64,000 bases of DNA from the NCBI GenBank assembly GCA_905221605.1, contig CAJNDS010002345.1, forward strand, positions 412,850-476,849. Reading direction: 5' to 3'. Both the position numbers and the translations under genes were made by a program. Origin of the DNA: Symbiodinium natans (taxonomy: Eukaryota > Sar > Dinophyceae > Suessiales > Symbiodiniaceae). This document shows positions 43,850 to 63,548 of the stretch, in pieces; the stretch's first letter is position 1; each line of letters opens with the position of its first letter. The notes under the pieces were generated by a model, which ran no database searches, had not been told where the DNA came from, and worked only from the letters and a program-made list of their open reading frames with translations.

Positions 43850-44080
43850 GCGAGAGCCTTTTATCTGACTTCGATCCGACCTCCCGTGCTTTGCTCCTGT
43901 CTCAGGCGGGCCCTGGTGGGCCGCGGGCTGTCAATGCGCTCCCCACGGCACCTGAGTTCCGCATGCCGAGTGAGTGCATGCGCGTCCTACTGCTCCGACG
44001 CCTTCGAGCGCCCTTACCCCACGCCCCACGACGCTGCGAAGAAAGGGGCTGCGCCCGGGCCTTCAGGTTGCACAGAGGGA
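43850..44080 (+). pseudogene. LINE-like C-terminal domain, decayed copy 4
   Basis: The fragment reads RALLLSQAGPGGPRAVNALP and CMRVLLLRRLRAPLP, then loses the frame after a Cys-rich stretch. It corresponds to the N-terminal part of the domain seen in copy 3 and adds an upstream piece (RALLLSQAGPG) absent there. Confidence 0.65.
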
Positions 44081-44089
44081 CATGAGCAT

Positions 44090-47000
44090 GTCCTCCGGGA
44101 TGACGAGCCGCCGAGCTCCCTTCAAGGGTTGCGCGCAAGCTGGCGATGGCGCCAGTGCCTTCCGGCCCTTCGCTTGGCCTTCAGGAGACATCCGTGCGCT
44201 GGTGCGGGGCGATGTGTATCCTCCGAAACCTCGCCAAGACCATGGAATTGAAATTCCGCACGCGTGGCCTTCTGGAAATTTTAGCTGAGCACACGCGGGA
44301 TCGCTCGGCGAAAGAAACGCCAATTCCACAGTGAATGGACGCCCGGCAAACGGTTGAAGCCTCTTCGCGACGAGATGCTGACCGAACCGTGCCAAAATGA
44401 CGCCTGGATGATGCAAGAGCAAGAGGCCCTTACAGGATGGCGCGAGTGAGAATGCACCGGCTGCGAGTTTTGCCTCTGCATCTTTCGTAGGCGCTCATGG
44501 GCGAGTTCGTTTGGATCAAATGAAGCCGAAGGCGGGCAGTGAGCGCCTTCTTCGCTGCAACCGAAAGCTGGCCGAGACGTGCGAGTGCGGCAGCGGCGCG
44601 CTTCACCCACAGCAAATCAGCCTCCACCTCGCCCTCGGTCCGTTGCTGATGTTGCTGCGCCCACGCCAAGGCCCTACTTGAAAGGCCCGTTCCCATCGTC
44701 GCAGTTCACGTTTTCCTCGGTGACCGGTACGGGGGCATCCTCAGCACTGGGAGACACAGCTTGTGGCATCTTCGGATGACGTCGCGTTTCGGATAGCTCC
44801 CACCCCGACCAGACATGCGAAGAGGAACGTGCTGCAGAAACCAACACATTCGTAGCCCGCGCACGCAAGAGTAGGGCAGAGGAATTTCGGATTTAGTTTT
44901 GGAGTTGCGGACGGCTTTTCTGCAAGGCTCGCCTCGCACGGATCCAACTGCGTGTCCAACATTTGCACATGTAACAATGATGATCAATGATGAGGCTTTC
45001 CGGTTCCATTGACCGCTGCCTGCCCATTCCTGCATGTGTGTCATTGATGGTTCCCACACGTTGCATTCTAAGTACGGCCTCGCTGAAGGTGCTGTCTGGA
45101 GCAACAAGGCAGGGCTACAGCCACAGAGAAGAATGCCGGCATGAGGTGGTCGCCTTGTTCGCCGCCCTCTGCTTGGGTGATGCGATGTGTGTGTGTGTGT
45201 GTGCTGCCCGGTGCACCACAGGTACACCGACTAGCACGCGGAGGATCAAGGAATCCCGCACTGCAGTGAGCATGGCCTCGCGGCTGACAAGGTCGTACGT
45301 GGGAGTGGCATCGGAGACGACCGTGAGTTGGGTGTTAGCCTGCGTGCGAGCTTGCAAGCAATTGCAAGACGTGCACCAAGGCTTCGGGCATGGCCCTTGA
45401 AAGTGCGGGGAGCCAACGAAGAGCACCACATTCTGTACAGAAGCAAGCCTGCCAGTCTGTACATGGTCACAGGCCACCCACACGACCTCCCGCCTGAGCC
45501 TTGGCACTGGCCTCAGCACCGAGGGCGTATACTGGAAGGACACGCTGTCCGTTCAGCGAGCGTGTGAGCTACCACGTGCTGGAACGCATCCCCATGACCA
45601 GGGCTCGCCGCCCACGGGCTCGGACAAAGTTACCGTGCGGCCAAGCCATCTGGCTGGTGCGATCACCTCCAGCACCTGAGCACAAGCCAGCTTGTGGGCT
45701 GCACCAGACGTTGCTGCGTGCAATCCTCGTCACGCAACGCCCGTGCTTCCCTGTGCAAGCAAAATGTCCGGGGGCCCTTTGTCCAGCTCGACGGACACCA
45801 TCTCGACCGGCAGCGTGGTGCTTTTGCGGAGGCGCTGGCTAATGGGAGTTGCGGGGCTGGCGCAGTCGCCGTGTTGGATCGCGCAGTGCGTTGACGGTCG
45901 TTGTTCGTCGGCGTGTGTGAGTGTTTTGGCGGCGGCCGGGGCTTCCCCAGAGTTTCAGCACGCTCAGCCCCGCGGCGGGCATCGGCCTCCGGAATCGCAT
46001 GGTGAGTCAGCGTCATGCAAGAAACTCGAGCGACCGGGGTGGGGGGGGGAGGGGGGGGGCAGCCGCAAGCAGCTTGCTTCCAATGTCTACATTGTGCTCC
46101 CTGGCAAGACGAAGCATTTCTTCAGGCTTGGATGGTTGTCACATTGAGAGTGCCAATTGCGAAGGCAATGTTTTGAGTGGGGTGCCTTGCGTTGATGCTA
46201 GGCCGTCGTAGGTGCCAGGTTGCCTTGGGGTAAGTCCACAATCCATGGGATGTTTCGTTTTCTCGTGTTGCCTTGGCTCTCTGATTGCAGCTTGATGAGC
46301 TTGCCCGGGGTGGGGCTCCAAGCAACGCCTTGCAAGAATTTTGCTTGATGGGTTGAAACTCTCTTGCCGCTTGAGCAAAAAGGTACAAGCACATCATGCT
46401 GTCGGGAAGTGGCCAGGTGAAGGTCATGAGAGCGTGCTGTATGGTGCTGCACTGGTGCTCCTGATGGCGGGGCCATCCTTGCGCAGAAGCCCGCTGCTCC
46501 AAGGTGCTGCTATTGCACTTCGAGATGGCGCGAAGTCTGCCATGCGGCTGACGTCGGGCGCAAGCCCGTCACCGGGCAGCTTACCAAGGGCTTCGGCTGT
46601 GCTGTATGCGGAAAAGGCTCGGTGGGCGGGTGTTGTGCCTTGGCTCCTTGGTTTCCTTGCAGCGGCGGGGCTTCCTGTATAGCTCATCAACTCTGCATCT
46701 CTCCCGGGGTGGTGATTTGGTAGCCTTGCAAGGCATCGAACTCCCCCACCCGTGCTCCCGAAGACTTAATTTCGCATGCGCCGCGTCGGAGTGAGGGGGA
46801 TAAGCATTCGACTCGTGCGAGGCTTTACGCCGCATGGTTCACCAATACTTGGTTGACGCCTGCTTGCAGTCTCACTCAGGGCATGCTATGCTGTGGGCGC
46901 GCTGTCTTGCTCTTCGCAGGCATGGTCAGTACGCCGAGCGGCCCTTCGCAGGACAGGGACGATCAATTCGGTCATTGGAGGCATGGGGTGCCTGCTCTGG

Positions 47001-47824
47001 GGGCGCGTCGCGTTCGTCCGAATTCGATTGCAATCGCTGTCATGCAATATCAGGCAGCTTGAAGCACAAGTCGCACAGAAGGCGCAAGAGTCTTCCTTGC
47101 ACGAGCTCTGAGACTATCGCCAGGAAGCGATTGACCATTTTTGCTTCCCCAACATTTGCAGTTCCAAAAATCGGACCCAGATTCACTCGAATCGTTGAAC
47201 CAGCGCTCCGGAAGCCCGTGTGAACCAAAGAAACCCGAAGGGTCGGAGCTCGCAGCTCTCATCGTGTAATCGTTTGATGGAGAGTTTCGGCACACTCTCA
47301 CAGCTTGTGGCCGGCCGTCCATACGCTTTTGCGGAAAGGTCGCTTCTCTTCAAGGGAACTTTCAGCTGTCTTATCACAAGGAAAGCCGCCTTGTACAACG
47401 TATCCCTATTGTGGTACACTGTCAGGTCCCCCAAAAAGGGAGAGAAGTCCTTCACTTTGGCCCCTGGCCCGCCATCGCCGTCGCCGAATTCTGGTGGCTA
47501 AAGGAGGGCGCCCAAGGGTTAGCCTGCACCCAGCCTCCCTCCTCTACAGAAAGACAAAACAGCCCCCTGAAACCAAAGCCCCACAATGTCCCCCCCCCCC
47601 CGAGAATGTCCTTCCCCAGCACGCCTTTTTTTGACATGCTTTGGCACAGTCATGGGAGTTGCGGCAAAAGCACCGAAAGCGTTCAAGCTCACGCGATCGG
47701 TGGAAGCATCTTTGATGCTGCTACAATCCATGAAGACCTAAACCCCTAAAAGTGCTCTCAGGGTCCCCACATGAAACCCTTTTTGTACACTCTAACCTGA
47801 ACCCTAAACCCTAAACCCCTGGCA
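44090..47824. other. Unresolved region of moderate GC
   Basis: Several overlapping open frames of 80-150 codons occur on both strands (for example minus 45115-45543 and 44063-44422, plus 46341-46682). None shows a motif I can name, and no strand dominates. A GT tract lies at 45187-45202. This may be more transposon debris, given the LINE relics to the left. Confidence 0.4.
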
Positions 47825-55925
<8,101 letters not shown>

Positions 55926-57100
55926 CTGTCGTTCAAGCAGATGGGGATACTTAACATTAGGATCAAGGGCTAGGAATCTAATGGTTTTACTACTAGCCCG
56001 TACCAATCATCGGTTAACCCTTGATTTGTGGTTCGCCAAGGATAACAGGTTCTTGAATCCCAAGAGCTCCTACAAAAGGATTCTGATGGCACCTCCATGT
56101 CGGCTCACTTGTTACGTTCGTGCGTTTGCTGCGTTCGCTCAGTTAATTCGCTTGCTTGCTCACTTCTCTCTTCACACTCTTTATAATGTATCCCGGGCCT
56201 TTACTCGCACGGTAAATGAATAGAATGAATGCACGCATGCGTAATGTTAGCCCGGGAGAAAAGCCCGTTCACTTATAAACGCAATAAAATAATTAAAATC
56301 GCGCGCAAAAACCGCGTGCATTTTAATTTTTTTTTCGTTTAATGCGTTCACTATAGGATTTCGATCTCTAAGACCTTTAGTACTAGGAGTGGAGGAACAG
56401 TTCTAGGGAGGGTTTCGGGCCCAGCTCGTGTATGACTATATGGGTTCAACCCATCTTGAATGACTATATGATATATGGGAAACCGGTTCCTTCATTCCCC
56501 CGATTAAGAACACTTGAATCCTGGGAAGTCGGAATGACATGTACACAGGGCTTTCAAGATGTGGGAGGGTCAAAGCTTCGGAACTGTGCAAACAGCCGGA
56601 AGCGCCTGGACCAGACTCTAGGGTTTGTAAGGTTTTGGGGGCTTATACGGCTTTCGGGCTTTTAGGGGTTTGAGGGTAGGGGCTTCAGGGCCTTCAGGGC
56701 CTTCAGGGTCCTGAAGCCCTCAACCCTAAACCCTAAACCATCTACACCCCAAACCGTAAACCCTAAACCCTAAACCCGAAACCCTAAACCCGAAACCCGA
56801 AACCTTGTAGGGGGCTGAAATCTGCGGAGCAAGGCTCTTGGCCGCCTTGGGCGCGAGGTCTCCTCGGTGGGCCCCATTTGGGGTGACTTTAGGGTTTCGG
56901 GTTCAGGGTTTAGGGGGTTTAGGGTTTAGGGTTTGGGGTGGGGCTTTTGGAGTTGAGGGCTTAAGGTTTGGGGTTGAGGGTTTAGGGTTGAGGGTTGAGG
57001 GCTTAGTGCAGTTTAGGGTTTAGGTTTTAGGGTGTAGCCAAAGTTCTGTTTTACATCAAATTCCCCCACAACGCCCAAGAGACCCGATCAAAGCAAAAGA
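55926..57100. other. Spacer upstream of the metacaspase model
   Basis: The metacaspase promoter and first exon should lie here, but no ATG exon was identified. Contents are an AT-rich patch at 56220-56345, a repeated ATGACTATATG at about 56433 and 56460, and degenerate CCCTAAA and TTTAGGG tracts at 56715-57030. Confidence 0.4.
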
Positions 57101-57111
57101 AGCCCGTGGAG

Positions 57112-57275
57112 TCGGCCCAAACATCTCAATTCACGTTTCGTGAAGGGCGAAGAAGGGTTCTAAGCACTCCGACTGCGCCCAAACATCTCAATTTATCTCG
57201 CGCGAGCTATTTGCTCAACAAATATGAGTCCCACGAAGGGAAAAGCATTTCAGTTTACTTAGCGCGAGCTATTTG
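57112..57275. repeat. Three imperfect copies of a 60-65-bp unit
   Basis: CCCAAACATCTCAATT occurs at 57116 and 57178, and GCGCGAGCTATTTG at 57198 and 57261. The overlapping units form about three degenerate tandem copies. Confidence 0.75.
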
Positions 57276-57308
57276 GTCAGAGCAGCTCTGACCACATCGC
57301 GGCATGGC

Positions 57309-57361
57309 CCGGGGCGTCCCATTTCAAACTGATGTTATATAGCTGAAACGGGACGCCCCGG
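57309..57361. other. Strong perfect-arm hairpin
   Basis: CCGGGGCGTCCCATTTCA at 57309-57326 pairs with TGAAACGGGACGCCCCGG at 57344-57361, 17 of 18 positions, with a 17-base loop. The stem is GC-rich and sits alone between two repeat families. It could be a structured RNA, a small-RNA precursor or a foldback remnant. Confidence 0.85.
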
Positions 57362-57467
57362 ACTCCACGAGCTCGAAGGGTCCCTCTGCGCCCTTCACAA
57401 CAACCCCAAACAACACGCTTTGCAGAAACTCATATTTTTGAATGAAAAAAGAATACAGGGGCCACCG

Positions 57468-58530
57468 CAGAGCAAGCAAGTTCCAAAACAGCCTTTCCTC
57501 TTCGAAGTTCCCTATTCTGTGTGCATCGTGGGGTGGGGCCTTTCCGCAGAGCAAGCAAGTTCAAAAAGACTTTCCTCTTCGAAGTTCCCTATTTTGTGCA
57601 GAACAAGCAAGTTCAAAAAGCCTTTCTTCTTCGAAGTTCCCTGTTCTGTGTACATCTTGGGGCCTTTCCGCAGAGCAAGCAAATTCAAAAAGACCTTCCC
57701 CTTCGAAGTTCCCTATTTTGTGCAGAGAAGCAAGTTCAAAAAACCTTTCCTCTTCGAAGTTACCTATTCTGTGTGCATCGCGGGCCCTTTCCGCAGAGCA
57801 AGCAAGTTCAAAAAGACTTTCCTCTTCGAAGTTCCCTATTTTGTGCAGAACAAGCAAGTTCAAAAAGCCTTTCTTCTTCGAAGTTCCCTGTTCTGTGTAC
57901 ATCTTGGGGCCTTTCCGCAGAGCAAGCAAATTCAAAAAGACCTTCCCCTTCGAAGTTCCCTATTTTGTGCAGAGAAGCAAGTTCAAAAAACCTTTCCTCT
58001 TCGAAGTTACCTATTCTGTGTGCATCGCGGGCCCTTTCCGCAGAGCAAGCAAGTTCAAAAAGACTTTCCTCTTCGAAGTTCCCTATTTTGTGCAGAACAA
58101 GCAAGTTCAAAAAGCCTTTCTTCTTCGAAGTTCCCTGTTCTGTGTACATCTTGGGGCCTTTCCGCAGAGCAAGCAAATTCAAAAAGACCTTCCCCTTCGA
58201 AGTTCCCTATTTTGTGCAGAGAAGCAAGTTCAAAAAACCTTTCCTCTTCGAAGTTACCTATTCTGTGTGCATCGCGGGCCCTTTCCGCAGAGCAAGCAAG
58301 TTCAAAAAGACTTTCCTCTTCGAAGTTCCCTATTTTGTGCAGAACAAGCAAGTTCAAAAAGCCTTTCTTCTTCGAAGTTCCCTGTTCTGTGTACATCTTG
58401 GGGCCTTTCCGCAGAGCAAGCAAGTTCAAAAAGACTTTCCTCTTCGAAGTTCCCTATTTTGTGTGCCTCGTGGGTACCTTCCGCAGCGCGGAGCAGAATT
58501 TAAAAAAGCCTTTCCTCTTCGAATTTCCCT
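57468..58530. repeat. 247-bp higher-order satellite of four sub-units
   Basis: Each 247-bp block consists of four related sub-units of 72, 52, 71 and 52 bases, all starting GCAGAxxAAGCAA and containing CTTCGAAGTT. Blocks repeat at exact 247-base spacing from about 57550 to 58430, slightly over three copies, with diverged sub-units at both ends. The blocks are almost identical, so amplification was recent. The unit has no stop codon in any plus frame or in one minus frame. Confidence 0.97.
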
Positions 58531-58740
58531 CCAAGGGATCTAGCAGTGTTTATGGGTGTTCCGGTTTTGGAGGCCCTTCTTTCTTGCCCGAAAAAGGCCG
58601 TTTTCGAGTTTTGGGGAGCGCATCTCTTTTCAAGGTTTCCGGGCCGGACGGCCCGCAGTCCTGACCGTTCCCCCTCCAATTGCTCCTTGCCACCCATCTC
58701 TTTTTTTTTGTTTCTTGGTTGGTTTATTTATATATTAATA

Positions 58741-59088
58741 TTAAGGGTTTAGGGTTTAGGGTTTGGGTATCGGGGTTTTGGCTAGGGCTTAGGGTAGGGT
58801 TTAGGTTTAGGGTTTAGGGCCTTATAGGCTTAGGGCCTTAGGGCCTTGGGTTTATGGGTTTGGGGTTTGGTTTTAGGGTTTAGGGTTTAGGGTTTAGGGT
58901 TTAGAGTTTTGGGTTAGGGTTTTTAGGGTTTAGGGTTTAGGGTTTAGGGTTGAGGGTTTAGGGTTTAGGGTTTAGGGTTTAGGGTTTAGGGTTTAGGGTT
59001 TAGGGTTTCGGGTTTCGGGTTTCGGGTTTAGGGTTTAGGGTTTAGGGTTTAGGGTTCAGGGTTTAGGGTTTAGGGTTTAGGGTTCAGC
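58741..59088 (+). repeat. TTTAGGG-rich telomere-like tract
   Basis: About 350 bases of TTTAGGG with TTTGGGG, TTTCGGG, TTGAGGG and TTCAGGG variants. The left part is more degenerate than the right. Confidence 0.95.
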
Positions 59089-59219
59089 ATCTCTGGTCCA
59101 AGCATTCACTAGTTGAGCAGCTTTGCGAGGCCACAGGGAAAATGCCCACCCGCCCATTGGGTCCCACACCATTAGGAAAATACCCAACCTCCTTCTTCTC
59201 AAGCGGCTCCATTCTCAAG

Positions 59220-59610
59220 GAAAAAATGTGAAAATCCTAAACCCTAGACATGAAACTTGCCGGAAAAAACTGTGAAAATCCTAAACCCTAGACATTTTAC
59301 TTGGAGAAAAAATGTGAAAATCCTAAACCCTAGACATAAAACTCGGAAAAAAAACTGCGAAAATCCTAAACCCTAGACATAAAACTCGGAGGAAAAAACT
59401 GTGAAAATCCTAAACCCTAGACATAAAACTCGAAAAAACTGTGAAAATCCTAAACCCTGGACATAAAAGTTGCCGAAGAAAACTGTGAACATGATTCTTC
59501 CCCAACCCTCCCTTGAACTTCAACCCGAAGACATAAGACTTAAAGCAAACTGCGAAAATCCTAAACCCTAGACATAAAACTCAAAAAATAAACTGCGAAA
59601 ATCTAAACCC
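59220..59610. repeat. Tandem family built around AAAATCCTAAACCCTAGACA
   Basis: About nine copies of a 40-60-base unit of the form CTGTGAAAATCC-TAAACCCTAGACAT-AAAACTCG with variable A-runs. Each contains one CCCTAAA-like core, so it looks like a satellite derived from telomeric sequence. Confidence 0.88.
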
Positions 59611-59627
59611 TAGACATAAGACTCGTG

Positions 59628-59905
59628 CCTTGCACGAAGGTCTTGTGCCTTGCCGACGAAGGTCTTGTGCCTTGCCGACGAAGGGTCTTGTGCCTTGCCG
59701 ACGAAAGTCTTGTGCCTTGCCGACGAAGGGGTTTAACATTTAAGCCTAAATGTTAATGACCTTCGTCGGCAAGGCACAAGACCTTCGTCGGCAAGGCACA
59801 AAACCAGTGAAGACCCTGAACCCTAGACATAGAACCCTTGCCGACGAAGGACCTGTGCCTTGCCGACGAAGGACCTGTGCCTTGCCGACGAAGGGGTTTA
59901 ACATT
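59628..59905. repeat. Foldback array of CTTGCCGACGAAGG
   Basis: Units of TTGTGCCTTGCCGACGAAGG run forward about four times (59635-59730). Next comes a palindromic centre (AACATTTAAGCCTAAATGTT), then about two reverse-complement units (59758-59800), then three forward units again (59838-59895). The second forward block ends in the same GGGGTTTAACATTTAA as the centre. A long stem can form around about 59743. Confidence 0.92.
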
Positions 59906-59914
59906 TAAATATAA

Positions 59915-59945
<31 letters not shown>

Positions 59946-59985
59946 AGTAGGAGAGGTTTAGGGTTTAGGGTTTAGGGTTTAGGGT

Positions 59986-60017
<32 letters not shown>

Positions 60018-60118
60018 GGTTTAGGGTTTAGGGTTTAGGGTTTAGGGTTTTAGGGTTTCGGGTTTAGGGTTTCGGGTTTCGGGTTTAGGGTTTCGGGTTT
60101 CGGGTTTAGGGTTTAGAG
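59906..60118 (+). repeat. TA microsatellite followed by telomere-like variants
   Basis: A TA tract at 59915-59944 is followed by blocks of TTTAGGG, then five TTGAGGG, then TTTAGGG, then alternating TTTCGGG and TTTAGGG. The blocks of identical variants suggest local amplification. Confidence 0.93.
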
Positions 60119-61290
60119 TCAGAGAGTATTAGTCACACAGAGTCACCACTGCATCACACAGACCGCTGCCGAGGCTCTGGTCTCCCCCACACCCAGGAAC
60201 CCCCACTCCTCAGCACAGTGCTCCGCCTCCTTTCACAAAGAGGGCAGGGTGATGGAGGCATAATGTTTTTGAAGGGCTTCCCCGGGGTATTCTTGAACAG
60301 CTACTAGGTACTGTGAAGAAGAACCCTGCCATGGGCGCCTTTTTCGACCAACGCGCCTTGATCACAGCGCAGATGTCGGAGGGCGATGGCCGGCCTGAGA
60401 GGATGGAGCAGACCTTTCCCATGGCGCGCGATTCGCTGCCAGGGCTTCGGGCGGACGCTTCTTTGGGCCAAGTGCCACTGAACCAGGGACACAAACATGA
60501 TCATGCCTTGTCGTTGACCAACATTGCAAAAATAAATACCCGAGACCCCAAACCCAAACTAACAGTCAGAGACATATCCCCAACGCGACGAGGCCTTTGC
60601 TGCGGTTCTTCATCGAAGAATTGGCGCGAACCAGAAAAAATATGGGCAAATGGGCAACACTCAGGAAAGGTTGGCGCCTCAAGAGAGGGTCAGATCGAGG
60701 ATGTTCGAGCACCAGTTCTGCCTTCAAGAAAATCGACCGCCGCAAGAACCAGGGGGACTCTGAATTGGGCAGAGCTGCCCCGTGGGCAAGATGGGCAAGA
60801 GCCCAACCCAGGGTTCAGTGCCGTAAGCGCGGGAAAACTTCGCACAACGGACGACCTCGATGGTCGGCTTGCTAGAAGAGTGCCCGAGACTCTCGTACAG
60901 CTCTGGCATGGGACACGTCCTGAGAGGAGTGAAAGGCGGCTGACCATTCAACCGATCCAAAGTCCTTCCAAGAGCGCTTCAACAGAACGCAGGGCTCTGT
61001 AGACTGTGGAAGGAGGACACCGATAACCATGATGTCGGCTGGAAGCCACATGAGACATGAGCCCCTTCAGGCTTGATGCAGATGTCCAAGACGTGGAAGC
61101 CCCGAAGTCTTCCTTGGACACCACGACAGCCTATTTCCAACAATGCCTCGTGAGCCGAGCCCTGATGAAGTTCATCCGCAGCTTCAACAAAAGAGTGCGC
61201 ACAAAGATGCTCAAGGTGACAACAAGCCCCAACCCTAGACATGACAAACGAAGGCTGTCGGAGAACAGTTGAGAAAGTGCCCAACTCAAC
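60119..61290. other. Unresolved region with open frames on both strands
   Basis: A plus-strand frame at 60313-61002 is open for 229 codons, and minus-strand frames overlap it. Composition is protein-like in places (plus 60330-60490), but no motif is recognised and the coding strand cannot be decided. Confidence 0.35.
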
Positions 61291-61472
61291 AGTATTCGAT
61301 GCCCCCCACCTGTTAGCGCAAGTGCAGTGGTAAGAAAGTCGCGGGCGGCATCTCTGCTGGAGTCTATTTACCGTAGATCCCTCAATAGAGACCAGACAAC
61401 TTGGTGCAAGCCTTTTCTCTCGGTCGCCGCAGGATTCGTCGCTTCGGCGGATGGTTTCGGTGCTTATCTAGA

Positions 61473-61563
61473 CCCACAGTTGTAGTTCCTTTTTGGGTAC
61501 ACTTCATTGCTCATGACACATTCAGGAGAACATGTAGATACCCAGAAGGAACTACAATTGTGG
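61473..61563. repeat. Inverted repeat hairpin
   Basis: CCACAGTTGTAGTTCC with TTTTTGGGTA on the left (61473-61499) is almost the reverse complement of TACCCAGAAGGAACTACAAT and TGTGG on the right (61539-61563). The stem is about 24 base pairs with two or three mismatches and the loop about 40 bases. Confidence 0.82.
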
Positions 61564-61682
61564 CCTAGCGCTGCTGGAGTAGACTCCGTCAATCCAAGGT
61601 CCGATAGGCCAACGAGCAGGTGCTGTTCTTCACCCCGACCTCGGCAAGCTGCTTAGTCCCAAGGTGCCTCTCAAAAGAAAAG

Positions 61683-62000
61683 CACCTGGGACCCTAAGCC
61701 CTAAGCCCCAAACCCTAAAGCCTCAACCCTAAACCCTAAACCCCTCAACCCTAAACCCTCAACCCTAAACCCTAAACCCTCACCCTTGGCTTTCAAGTCC
61801 GACCTCGACGGAGGTCCGGTCGCCGACGCTGGGGAGGAACTCCACCGCCGTCAGCACGGCGACCAGCATGCCTGCGCTGGCGTAGTTGCTGCAGAGTCCT
61901 CATCTTGGCAATCCTAAACCCCCCAAACCCCCCAAACCCCCCCACACCCCCCAAACCCCAAACCCTAAACCCTAAACCCCCTAAACCCCCTAAACCGTTC
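61683..62000 (-). repeat. CCCTAAA-type scraps around a coding-like island
   Basis: Degenerate CCCTAAA and CCTCAACC units lie at 61690-61785 and CCCCAAACC units at 61915-62000. They bracket the island at 61800-61900 described with the candidate gene. A further clean CCCTAAA run lies at 62349-62398. Confidence 0.85.
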
Positions 62001-63454
62001 AAACCCTAAACCCGAAAACCCTTCGAGCCAAGAAGCTCGGGCTGACCAACCCGAAGGTTTGAGCTTGGGTGTCCGGTGTAAGGCTTAAGGGCTTTTAGGG
62101 CTTTTTAAGGGGAATCTAAGTCAGGGCTTAGGGTTTTGGGGGGGCGTTTTTAGGGGGTTTTCTAAGTAAGGGTTTGTTAGGTTTTTAAGGGGGGGAAGGA
62201 AGGTACTGCGAGATCTCACAAAAACCCAGGGTCCTGGAGTCATGAAGGTGGCGTCAACCCGATGGATGCCGTGCTCTGCGAGTGGCGCGCAGAGCCCCTC
62301 GAAGCCTGGTTTTGGACGTTCTGGGGCTAAGAGTCAACCGGTCAATCCCCTAAACCCTAAACCCTAAACCCTAAACCCTAAACCCTAAACCCTAAACTCT
62401 AACCCCCGAAACCTTCAACCCCAAAACCCTAAATCCTGACCCTAAACCCTAAACCCAAAACCAAAAAGCCCCTACTGTCTGGAAGTAGACTGCCGAGGCT
62501 CGGCAGCCCAGCGGCCATCCCAGCGAAGAGCAGGCCCGGACGATGCCACGAACCGCGGAGCCCTGAAAATGGCACAATTTGCAGGGGCCTCTTCGAAACC
62601 GATGTCGCCAATTATAGCAATTAATCTGTAGTTTAAGTGATTTTTTCGGGCTCATTTGGGACACATGGCTTCTCCTATTCCAGGCGGCAAGTCCAGCGAG
62701 GCTTAGGGGGGAGAGAGTGGAGGGACACGGGGAGGGGGGGGGGGAGGGTCCCTTCTCACCAAGAGCCGAGGGGCTTGGCCGCACTGCAGCCGGTGCTCGG
62801 TGCCCTCGGACCACTGGGACCCGGGCTCGGTCGGGAAGGTGGCGCCGAAGAAGGTCCAAGCAGTCCCAAAGTTTCCGTGCAGCAAATCGACGTCGTGGAC
62901 CTCCTTGACCGGCAAAGGCAAGGCGGCCTGCTTCCTGGGCTTCTCTTGAGGCTTCTGTGGTTTCTGTGGTTTCTGTGAGGTTTGTGGAAGGCGTTCTTTT
63001 TGCTGGCTTTGTTGTAATGGTCTTGGCACGTCATGCAATAAAAAGGAGCTCCTGAGAAAACTCCACTCCGAACAAGCCTCTCAGTTTGGTAGAGCGGAAG
63101 CCAAAGGCAGGTGACCAAGTACTGGAACTCCACGACCTCGGTGTCGTGGTCCTGCGTGAGGCCTTTCAGAGTCTCGCACCTCTTCCTCGCTTCGGGCGTC
63201 GGGGGCTGCAAGAGCAAAGGGCTGCTGAGAGCTCGCATGGAAAGCTTCGCTGCTGTGGGGAAGAGAGCGCCATGCTTCTCGCGGTTCAGATCCCGGGAGC
63301 CCAGCAAAACGATGTCCGGAAGAAGCAGCCGGGCTGCACGCTGCGCCTTGCCTGCCAACACCTTCTGCAGCCGAACGGCGTTCCGCCCGCCATGCACTGC
63401 TCGAAACATCTTCGAGAGCACCAGCAAGTGCAGTTGGAACTGAACTCTCAGCAC
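61800..63454 (-). CDS. Candidate multi-exon gene, family unknown
   Basis: Four minus-strand islands look coding: about 63080-63420 (KMFRAVHGGRNAVRLQKVLA, AARLLLPDIVLLGSRDLNRE, EVVEFQYLVTCLWLPLYQTE), 62765-62905 (EVHDVDLLHGNFGTAWTFFG), 62475-62600 (CKLCHFQGSAVRGIVRAC) and 61800-61900 (NYASAGMLVAVLTAVEFLPS). They are separated by G-rich and telomere-like sequence as in the metacaspase gene. A plus-strand frame also runs through 63086-63526, so the strand is not certain. No family is recognised. Confidence 0.4.
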
Positions 63455-63548
63455 CTCCCAAAACAGAAGGGAACGCTTTCAAACTCGGAAACCCGGGATT
63501 CCAAAGCAACGGGGGTCACATCTTAGACCAAACTGCGTCGAAAAGAGA

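Noticed and set aside
57468-58530. CRISPR array
   Set aside because: There are no conserved repeats with unique spacers. The sub-units are contiguous and the DNA is eukaryotic.
57420-58664. A 414-codon repetitive protein
   Set aside because: All three plus frames are open with the same peptides, which follows from the satellite unit; there is no evidence of expression.
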